Origin: Candidatus Delongbacteria bacterium
GTDB lineage: Bacteria; CAIWAD01
Assembly: GCA_041675285.1 (NCBI GenBank)
Contig: JBAYTZ010000016.1
Span: forward strand, 26,091 to 90,090
Reading direction: 5' to 3'
Length of the DNA stretch: 64,000 nt
The notes beneath the pieces were generated by a model. The model searched no databases and was not told the origin of the DNA. It saw nothing but the letters and a program-made list of their open reading frames with translations. Each line of letters opens with the position of its first letter. Within the stretch, counting starts at the first letter, position 1. Positions 44,177-51,540 of the stretch are shown here, one piece after another. Made by a program: the position numbers and the translations under genes.

Positions 44177-46653
44177 CCCCCCGTGCCCTGTTGCTGCGCC
44201 GCCACGCGGACTACCTGGCGCTGGCCGCCGTGCTGCTGGCCCAACCTGTCCTGACCCTGCCGCCCGGCTCGGGGACGGCCTGCTGGATCCTGGCAGGACT
44301 GGCCTTGCTGCTGGGGTTGGCCGCTCCTGCGCCCACGGGCGCACGCGGGCCTGCGGCCTGGACAGCCCTGGCAGCCGCCGGATTGGCGTTCCTCCTGCCC
44401 GGGGCCTGGCGGCCCGGACTGGCGCTCCTGCTGCTGGGCGGACTGGCGGGACTGCTCCGTCACGCCGGAGCCGGGCGGGTGGCGGCCGCCGGCCGGCGCG
44501 CGGGTCTGCTCTTCCTGCTGGGCTCCCTGCTCAGCGGACCCCTCCAGCTGCTGCTGGCCATGTTCGAATCCTGGCCGCCGGCGGGCTGGGCGGCCTGGCT
44601 GACGGGGCGGCTGGCCGGGCTCCAGGTGGCGCTCCAGGACGGATCGCTGGTGCTGCAGACGCCGGTGGAACACCAGCCCTTCCCGTTGGCACCCGAGTGG
44701 ACGGGCTTCGTGATCCAGCTGCTGCTGGCGGGACTGGCGCTGGCCTGGTGGGCCGGGCGGCCGCGCCGTCTGCCGGCGCTGGCGGCGGCCCTGGTTCTGG
44801 GTCAGCTCTGGCTGGGGACCGTGTTTCTCTGGCTCTGCCAGGTGGGCGCCGGGCTGGGCTTCTTTGAGCTTCCCTGGCAGCCATTGCTCTGGATCGCCGC
44901 CGGCCTGCCGCCGCTCTGGCTGGCCGCGCGCCTGTTGCCCGCCGCCCCCTCGGCGCCGCCCGTCCCGCGTCCTGCTGTGTCACGCCGGCGCCGCGGCCTG
45001 GATCTGGCCCTGGGCCTGACGGGTCTGATCCTGCTGACGGCCGGGCTGCTGGGGGAGGACCGCGGCCAGGCCAAGGCCGGCCGGCTGCTGATCGACGACG
45101 GGCACAGCGACTGGGAGTGGGTGGAGACGCCCATGACCCCTGACGTGTTCGGCAGCAAGAGCACCTACAACTACCACGGGCTGGGGCGCCTGCTGGCCCA
45201 GTACTACGACTTGACCGTGACCCACGACCCGCTCACCCCCGCCCGGCTGGCGCAGACGGACGTGCTGGTCCTCAAGACGCCCACCCGGCCCTACGCCGCA
45301 GAGGAGATCGCCGCCGTGCACGAGTTCGTGCGGGCCGGGGGCGGGCTCTATCTGATCAGCGACCACACCAACATTTTTGGCATGAGCACGTGGCTGAACC
45401 AGGTGGCCGAGCCGCTGGGCTTCACCTTCAACTCGGACGCGGTCTTCAGCCTCTGGTCGCGCTCCGACCAGCTCTGGCGGCAGGAGAGCCCGCTGCCCCA
45501 CCCGGCGGTGGCCGGGCTGGCCCAGTACCGCTTCCTGACCTCGTGCTCCATCCGGCCGGGCTGGGGCACGCGCGTGGCCATGGCCGGCGCCCAGGCGGGC
45601 TCCGCGCTGGTCTGCTACCACGAGAGCAATTTCTTCAACCCCCACCCGCCCCGCGCCGAACAGCGCTTCGGGCGGCTGATCCAGCTGGCCTCCACGCGGG
45701 TGGGCCGCGGTCGCGTGCTCGGCTTCACCGATTCCACCACCTACTCCAACTTCGCCGTGTTCTGGCCCGGGCGGCTGGAGCAGCTGCTGGCCGCCCTGGA
45801 CTGGCTGAACCGGCGCAACTCGGCCCTGCCCTGGACCTGGCTCGCTGGACTGGGCGGCTTGCTGCTCTGCGGTTGGCTGGCCCTCGGGCGCCGGCTGGCG
45901 GGCCGGGACTGGGTGCCGCTGGCCTTGCTGGCCGCCCTGTTCACCTTGCCCGCGCTGCGCGCGCTGGGCCGTCCCGTGCCGCCCGAGCTGCGGCGCCCGC
46001 TGCCCGCGGCCAGTCTGGACGCCGCGCTCTCCCAGGTCAAGTTCCCCCTGGAAGACAAGCTGGACCCGCTGGACCCGCGCAACGTCGAGACCTTCTTCAT
46101 CTGGCTGCACCGCTCCGGCCTCCTGCCCGTGCTGACCCAGGGCAGCATTCCCCCCCAGAGCCGCCTGCACATCGTGCTCAACCCGGCCCGCGTGCCCGGC
46201 GCCGCCGCCCAGGCCGAGCAACGCGCCTTCCTGGAGCGCGGCGGCACCCTGCTGGTGGCGCTGCGGCCCTCGCAGTACACGGCCGGTCTCAACGCCTGGC
46301 TGGCGCCCTACGGCGTGGGATTCGGCACGCGGCTGGTGCAGCAGCAGGCCGTGGCGCTGGATTCCCCGGGGGATTCGGTCTGGGTGGACGAGGCGCTGAG
46401 CGTCGAAGGCGGCCGGCCCTTTGTGTGGGACCGGATGGGCCAGGCGCTGGCAACGGAGGTCGCGGTGGGGCGGGGCCGGCTGGTGGTTTCGGGTTTGGCA
46501 GACGGATTCAGCAACGCCCACCTGGGCACCTATGACTCCGTGCCCACCGGCCTGGCGCTGGAATACCTGCGCCTCTACTACCGGCACGTAGGCCTGCAAT
46601 TGGCCGCGGACCAGCCTGCCGCCGGAACGGCGGAATTCCCGGCCCGCGAGTGA
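44173..46653 (+). CDS. Large polytopic membrane protein with two GATase/DUF4350-like domains (tandem copy 2)
   Basis: 826 residues, arranged like its upstream neighbour: an N-terminal helix bundle, a soluble domain (GRLLIDDGHSDWEWVETPMT, FVRAGGGLYLISDHTNIFGM), two helices near 560-600, and a second soluble domain (EQRAFLERGGTLLVALRPSQ). The helix region TPVEHQPFPLAPEWTGFVIQ recalls the exosortase active-site segment, but no Cys is present. It starts inside the previous stop (ATGA). The pair follows the Cys/Trp repeat protein. Function unknown. Confidence 0.6.
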   Translation: MTPRALLLRRHADYLALAAVLLAQPVLTLPPGSGTACWILAGLALLLGLAAPAPTGARGPAAWTALAAAGLAFLLPGAWRPGLALLLLGGLAGLLRHAGAGRVAAAGRRAGLLFLLGSLLSGPLQLLLAMFESWPPAGWAAWLTGRLAGLQVALQDGSLVLQTPVEHQPFPLAPEWTGFVIQLLLAGLALAWWAGRPRRLPALAAALVLGQLWLGTVFLWLCQVGAGLGFFELPWQPLLWIAAGLPPLWLAARLLPAAPSAPPVPRPAVSRRRRGLDLALGLTGLILLTAGLLGEDRGQAKAGRLLIDDGHSDWEWVETPMTPDVFGSKSTYNYHGLGRLLAQYYDLTVTHDPLTPARLAQTDVLVLKTPTRPYAAEEIAAVHEFVRAGGGLYLISDHTNIFGMSTWLNQVAEPLGFTFNSDAVFSLWSRSDQLWRQESPLPHPAVAGLAQYRFLTSCSIRPGWGTRVAMAGAQAGSALVCYHESNFFNPHPPRAEQRFGRLIQLASTRVGRGRVLGFTDSTTYSNFAVFWPGRLEQLLAALDWLNRRNSALPWTWLAGLGGLLLCGWLALGRRLAGRDWVPLALLAALFTLPALRALGRPVPPELRRPLPAASLDAALSQVKFPLEDKLDPLDPRNVETFFIWLHRSGLLPVLTQGSIPPQSRLHIVLNPARVPGAAAQAEQRAFLERGGTLLVALRPSQYTAGLNAWLAPYGVGFGTRLVQQQAVALDSPGDSVWVDEALSVEGGRPFVWDRMGQALATEVAVGRGRLVVSGLADGFSNAHLGTYDSVPTGLALEYLRLYYRHVGLQLAADQPAAGTAEFPARE

Positions 46654-46705
46654 GTCCCTTGGGCGGTTCTCGCTGCCTGAGGGGGGCGGGGAGGAGGCGC
46701 GCGGC

Positions 46706-48244
46706 CTACTCCAGGTTGTCGTCCAGGCTCTGGTCGGACAGGACCGCCACCACGCGGTACTGACGGCCGGGCAGCGCCAGCTCCTGGGGGCCGGAGAGCC
46801 AGTTGGTGGATGTGGTTTCCGCGATGCCGCGGAAGGCGTCGTCCGCCAGGCCGCGGGCCTCCACGCGGTAGCGCAGGGCCATGGGCAGGTTGTTCCAACT
46901 CAGGCGCACGCGGCCGCCCTGGCGCTGGATGACCAGCCCGTTGACCCGCAGGGGCACCAGACGCAAGAGGGCGCGATCCACCTGGATCAGGCCGTGGCCG
47001 CTGCTCAGGTCGTAGCCCGGCGTGCCCAGATCGCGGGCGGTTTCCTCCACGGCGCTCTCGATCTCGTCCAGGGTGGCCGTCAGATCCGCGGCGCGCAGCA
47101 GGGCCAGGGCGCCGCTGGCATAGGCACAGGCGGCGGAGCTGCCGTTGAAGTCACTGCGATAGCCGCCACCCATCACGGCCGCCGTGAGTCGCACGCCGGG
47201 GGCCAGCAGGTCCAGCCCGGTGCCGGTATTGCTGGCCCACCAGGTCTCGCCGTCGCAGCTCGCGGCAGTCTTGGGCTCGCCGCAGGGGCTCATGGCGCCC
47301 ACCGACACGCAGAGGGGATGGCGGGCGGGAAACTCCAGTTCATTGTCGCCCGAGTTGCCCGCGGCGGCCACCACCCACATGCCCTCCAGTCGTCCCGCCT
47401 CGATCACGGCGCTGGCCGGACCGTAGTCCTGGGCCATGCCGCCGGAAAAATTGGCCACGTCCATATCTAACTGAAGGGCGTAGTTCAGGCCGTTGGCCAG
47501 CGCGCTGGCGCTGCCCATGCCGATGCTGTTGAAGACCTTCAGCGGCAGGATCCGCACCTGGCGGCTCAATCCGGCCAGGCCGGTCTGGTTGTCGACCAGC
47601 GCGCCCAGCAGCGAGGCCACCGCCGTGCCGTGGCCGTTGTCGTCCACGGCGCCCGGCAGGTTGGTCAGGAAGTTGAAGCCCGGCAGCAGGCGCTCGTGGA
47701 ACTCCGGGTGGTTGGGATCCACGCCCGAGTCCAGCACGGCCACCAGCGGGCTGCGGGCCTCGGGACTCAGATCCCAGGCGGTGAGCATGCCCAGGTCCAG
47801 CCCCGGCGTGCCGATGGACTGCCCCTGGGACGTGCGGGCCTGTCCCGTGTTATGCAGGGCCCACTGGTTGGGGAAGAGCGGATCGTTGGGCGTCGTGCTG
47901 GCGTGGGTCACCCAGTCGGGCACCGCCGAACGCACGCCCGGCAGGCGGGCCAGACTGTCGCAGAGCGCCGGGATGTCGCGCTCAAGCGGAGTCTCCACCA
48001 GCCACCAAGCCCCCAGTCGCCCCTGGTTCCACAGCCGGCTGCCGGCGCTGGCGGGGAAGTGGGCCCGCAGTCCGAGCCGGCGCTCCTTGAGCCAGGACTG
48101 CAGCGCGGCGGGAGGCTGGTCCGGTCCCGCGGGAACCGTCGCCAGTTCGATGGCCAGCCGGCCCGGGACGTGCGCGGGCACTCCGGCCACGGCGGAGGAC
48201 AGGGTGAACAAGGCCAGGCAAAGGCGAACGCAGGTGGCGCGCAT
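46706..48244 (-). CDS. Secreted subtilisin-like serine protease (S8)
   Basis: 512 residues: signal peptide (LCLALFTLSSAVAGVPA), propeptide, catalytic domain with Asp172 (VAVLDSGVDP), His205 (NGHGTAVASL) and Ser370 in FNGSSAACAYASG. The last differs from the usual GTSxAxPHxAG, lacking Pro-His. The insert SCDGETWWASNTGTGLDLLA is shared with the divergent protease at 48813. The C-terminus is a fibronectin-like module (VRLSWNNLPMALRYRVEARG). The ATG at 48244 has no evident ribosome site, only an A-rich leader, so the start is less certain. Confidence 0.8.
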   Translation of the reverse strand: MRATCVRLCLALFTLSSAVAGVPAHVPGRLAIELATVPAGPDQPPAALQSWLKERRLGLRAHFPASAGSRLWNQGRLGAWWLVETPLERDIPALCDSLARLPGVRSAVPDWVTHASTTPNDPLFPNQWALHNTGQARTSQGQSIGTPGLDLGMLTAWDLSPEARSPLVAVLDSGVDPNHPEFHERLLPGFNFLTNLPGAVDDNGHGTAVASLLGALVDNQTGLAGLSRQVRILPLKVFNSIGMGSASALANGLNYALQLDMDVANFSGGMAQDYGPASAVIEAGRLEGMWVVAAAGNSGDNELEFPARHPLCVSVGAMSPCGEPKTAASCDGETWWASNTGTGLDLLAPGVRLTAAVMGGGYRSDFNGSSAACAYASGALALLRAADLTATLDEIESAVEETARDLGTPGYDLSSGHGLIQVDRALLRLVPLRVNGLVIQRQGGRVRLSWNNLPMALRYRVEARGLADDAFRGIAETTSTNWLSGPQELALPGRQYRVVAVLSDQSLDDNLE

Positions 48245-48812
48245 CTGGTTGTTTTTCGTTTGAAAGTCGGGCACGATGGGGGTCGATGCTTCCGTTTGAC
48301 GGCGCTTACAATCGGGAACTGCGCCTTGAGATGCAAGGCGGCGCTGGAACGGGGCAAGGGTGGAGTGGTCGCGGACCGGCGGGCGGGCCGGAGTGTCGAG
48401 CTTGCTGGACTGCAGGGTTCCGCCCTCCCACTGACCCCCCACCCGCCCCGGGGAGAAGCTTTGCGCCCCCGGTTTCGTTCCCGTTATCGGCGGCCGGAAG
48501 GCCGGTCTTTTCCCGGGCGTCCAGCCCTCCGGTCCCCGAGATCGCCGCCGGGTCCGGCCCACTTCGATTCCCCGCGGAAACTGGACGCCCGGTCCCGCGC
48601 CGTCCCTCGTTGTCCACAGACAGAATTCACTGGGCAGAGGCTGCCGTCCACCCGATCGGACAGCTCCCCGCCGATTGAAATCGCAGCCTGTTTAGGGTTG
48701 CAGCTTCAGTCTTCAAGCCCTACCCTTCCCCGGTCCAACCCAATCGAAGAACATCTACCCTGCTTGGCCCCGCGCCCGCTCGCGCGGTCATGCCCATATG
48801 GAAGGACGCTTC
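48245..48812. other. 568-bp intergenic region between divergent proteases
   Basis: No gene recognised. It should hold the promoters of both protease genes. The best plus-strand candidate is TTGCAG (48698) with TACCCT (48721), 17 bp apart, a weak match. No repeat of the families seen elsewhere is present. Confidence 0.4.
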
Positions 48813-51320
48813 ATGCGCCTCACAGCCTCCGCGTTCCTGCTGGCGGCCGTCCTGACCGCCCACGGATCCGCCCCGAACCCGGCGTTGACCCCCAGCGTCT
48901 CCAGCATCCCGACCGTCACGGTGGATGGCTACCAGGCCGTGGCCGGCCGGCTGATGATCCGGCTGAAGAGCGAGGCCCTGGCTTCCACGCGCGCCGACCG
49001 CGCCGAGCTGGACGCTGTCCCCGCGCTGGCCAGCTTCGGCCAGGACCGCGGCCTGCGGAGCAGCCGGCCGCTGATTCAGCACGACCTGGATGCCGTGGCC
49101 CGCGAGGCGGGGCTGGATCGCGACGTGCTCGTCGACCTGGCGCCCGGCACGGACCTGAAGCTCGAGCAGGCCGCCTGGGCCGCGCGCCCGGAAGTGGAGT
49201 GGGCCGAGTTCGATTACATCGAGCGGATCATGGTGACGCCCAACGACCAGTACTTCAACGGGCAGTGGGGCCTGCGCAATCTGGGCACCGGCGGCTACAC
49301 CAACGATTGCGACATCGACGCCGAACTGGCCTGGGACGTCTTCACGGGCTCCAACAGCATCACCATCGCCATCATCGACACGGGCGTGCGCCTGACGCAC
49401 CAGGACCTGTCCGCCAAGATCGTCGCCGGGTATGACTTCGTGAACAACGACGCCACGCCGAGCGACGACCACATGCACGGCACGGCCTGCGCCTCCCTGG
49501 CGGCGGCCAGCACCAACAACAGCTCGGGCATGGCCGGCGTGGACTGGAACGCGCGCATCATGCCCATGAAGGGCCTCAACGCCGCGGGCGAGGGCACCGA
49601 TTCGGCCATCATCCAGTGCATGGACTGGGCCCGCTCCCACGGCGCGGACGTGATCAGCATGAGCCTGGGTGGCGGCTCCTACAACAGCTCCTTCAACACG
49701 GCCGTCAATGCGGCCTACAGCGCGGGCATCCCCGTCGTCTGCGCCGCGGGCAACGAGAACTCCGGCACCTTAAGCTATCCGGCGCGCTACACCAATTCCT
49801 TCGCCGTGGGCGCCCTCTCGCCCTGCAACCAGCGCAAGAGTCCGTCCTCCTGCGACGGCGAGAGCTGGTGGGGCAGCAACTACGGGACGGGGCTGGATGT
49901 CCTGTCCCCCGGCGTGCTGCTGCGCAGCGCCACCAACACCTCGAACACGTCCTACATCTCCGACATGAACGGCACTTCCGGCGCCACGCCCCAGGTGGCC
50001 GGCGTGGCCGCCCTGATGAAGGGCCTGAACGCAAACCTGTCGGCCCAGCAGATCTACGACATGATCGACGACACGGCGGACGATCTGGGCAGCGCGGGCT
50101 GGGACACTCAGACGGGCTGGGGCCGGATGAACGCCCACCAGGCCGTGCTGGCCGCCTCGGGCAACTCCTGCGCCAGCGACCTGGTGAGTCCCGTGATCGT
50201 CCACGCGGCCCTGGGCAACACCAACAACAACAGCACGCCCTATCCCGTGACGGCGACGGTGACCGACAATTGCACGGTGAGCAGCGTGACCCTGCGCCAT
50301 CAGGTGGGCGGCGGCAGCTGGACCAGCCAGCTCATGACCCTGGTCAGCGGCACCTACAACGGGACCATCCCGCCCCAGGCCTTCGGCTCGGTGGTGAACT
50401 ACCAGATCGTGGCCCTGGACCAGAACTCCAACCTCGCCTCCGTGAGCCACACCTTCGTGGTGGTCAATCCCTGCGATCTGGATTTCGACGCGCCCAGCGC
50501 GGCCCTGCTGGCCCCCGTGGGCGATCTCGGCAGCGACAGCGCGCCCATCGACGTGCAGGTCAGCGCCAGCGATCCCTGCGGCATCCTGGAGGTCCAGGTG
50601 GGCTACCAGCTCGACGGCGGCGGCATGCTCTTCGAGAACGCCTCCCACGTGGGCGGGGACCTGTTCGCCTGCCAGCTGCCGGCCCAGCCCTACGGGACCA
50701 GCGTGGCGCTCACGGTCTACGTCTACGACGCCTCGGTCAACCAGAACGAAGCGGTGCTCACCCGGACCGTGCAGGTGGTGGATCCCTGCGGCAGCGACGC
50801 CGGCGCGCCCCTGGTGGAGCTGCTCGCTCCCTTCCCGGCCACGCTGCAGGCCGGCGTGGCGGCGCAGGCCCAGGTCTCGGCCGGCGACCCCTGCGACCTG
50901 CAGACCGTCGTCCTCGCCTGCAGCCTGGACGGCGGACCGACCCAGCCCGGCACGGCCTTGCTAGAGGCGCCGGGCCAGTACCTGTTGGAATTGCCGGCCC
51001 AGGCGGCGGCGGGCACCCTGGCCTGGACCCTGCTGGTGACGGACGACAGCCCCCAGCACAACCTCACCCAGCTGACGGGCAGCCTGACGGTGCTGCCCGC
51101 GCCCGAATTGCCCACGCCCCAGGTCAACATCGCCCTGCAGGGCGGCGGGCAGGTGCAGCTCAGCTGGCCGGCTGTGCCCGAAGCCACGGGTTACTTCGTC
51201 TATTCCGCCAGCCTGGTGGGCGGCCCCTGGACCCTGCTGCTGGACACGCCGGCCCTGTCGTTGGCGCTGCCCGTGGCCACGGACGAACGCCGCCTGTTCC
51301 AGGTGGTGGCCCACAACTGA
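48813..51320 (+). CDS. Secreted subtilisin-like serine protease (S8) with C-terminal Ig/Fn-like repeats
   Basis: 835 residues: signal peptide, propeptide, catalytic Asp189 (IAIIDTGVRL), His222 (DHMHGTACASL) and Ser389 (NGTSGATPQVAGVAALM). Three similar beta-sandwich segments follow, marked by VVNPCDLDFDAPSAALLAPV, VVDPCGSDAGAPLVELLAPF and intervening 'SAxDPC' strands with paired Cys. The end is a Fn-like module (VQLSWPAVPEATGYFVYSAS...RRLFQVVAHN). The ATG at 48813 follows GGAAGGACGCTTC. A terminator follows. An exported protease, homologous to the divergent neighbour. Confidence 0.88.
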   Translation: MRLTASAFLLAAVLTAHGSAPNPALTPSVSSIPTVTVDGYQAVAGRLMIRLKSEALASTRADRAELDAVPALASFGQDRGLRSSRPLIQHDLDAVAREAGLDRDVLVDLAPGTDLKLEQAAWAARPEVEWAEFDYIERIMVTPNDQYFNGQWGLRNLGTGGYTNDCDIDAELAWDVFTGSNSITIAIIDTGVRLTHQDLSAKIVAGYDFVNNDATPSDDHMHGTACASLAAASTNNSSGMAGVDWNARIMPMKGLNAAGEGTDSAIIQCMDWARSHGADVISMSLGGGSYNSSFNTAVNAAYSAGIPVVCAAGNENSGTLSYPARYTNSFAVGALSPCNQRKSPSSCDGESWWGSNYGTGLDVLSPGVLLRSATNTSNTSYISDMNGTSGATPQVAGVAALMKGLNANLSAQQIYDMIDDTADDLGSAGWDTQTGWGRMNAHQAVLAASGNSCASDLVSPVIVHAALGNTNNNSTPYPVTATVTDNCTVSSVTLRHQVGGGSWTSQLMTLVSGTYNGTIPPQAFGSVVNYQIVALDQNSNLASVSHTFVVVNPCDLDFDAPSAALLAPVGDLGSDSAPIDVQVSASDPCGILEVQVGYQLDGGGMLFENASHVGGDLFACQLPAQPYGTSVALTVYVYDASVNQNEAVLTRTVQVVDPCGSDAGAPLVELLAPFPATLQAGVAAQAQVSAGDPCDLQTVVLACSLDGGPTQPGTALLEAPGQYLLELPAQAAAGTLAWTLLVTDDSPQHNLTQLTGSLTVLPAPELPTPQVNIALQGGGQVQLSWPAVPEATGYFVYSASLVGGPWTLLLDTPALSLALPVATDERRLFQVVAHN

Positions 51321-51342
51321 TCGCCTGCCAATCGGCTCCCAC

Positions 51343-51377
51343 ACGGCCGCCTTCCCGCCGGGGAGGGCGGCCGTTTT
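51343..51377 (+). terminator. Rho-independent terminator
   Basis: Stem ACGGCCGCC/GGCGGCCGT with a GC-rich loop, then TTTTC, 22 bp after the protease stop. Confidence 0.85.
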
Positions 51378-51461
51378 CGCTCTGCGCCCGCACGGCCGCG
51401 CCAGCCTGCGCGGGTCTCGCCCACCATCCGCGCGAGTGTTAAGCAATAGACAGTAAAGAGG

Positions 51462-51490
51462 TTGACGGACAACATCTTCGAACGTATTCT
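51462..51490 (+). promoter_or_regulatory. Sigma-70-like promoter of the HAF-lipase gene
   Basis: TTGACG and TATTCT are separated by exactly 17 bp, in an AT-richer patch 50 bp before the start codon and after the upstream terminator. Confidence 0.6.
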
Positions 51491-51540
51491 TGCGGCCCTT
51501 GGATCCTGCACCTTCCTCACAGCCGATCAGGAGAAACAGG

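Noticed and set aside
44173..46653. Functional exosortase
   Set aside because: The membrane segment resembling the exosortase active site lacks the catalytic Cys, and the large soluble domains are foreign to that family.
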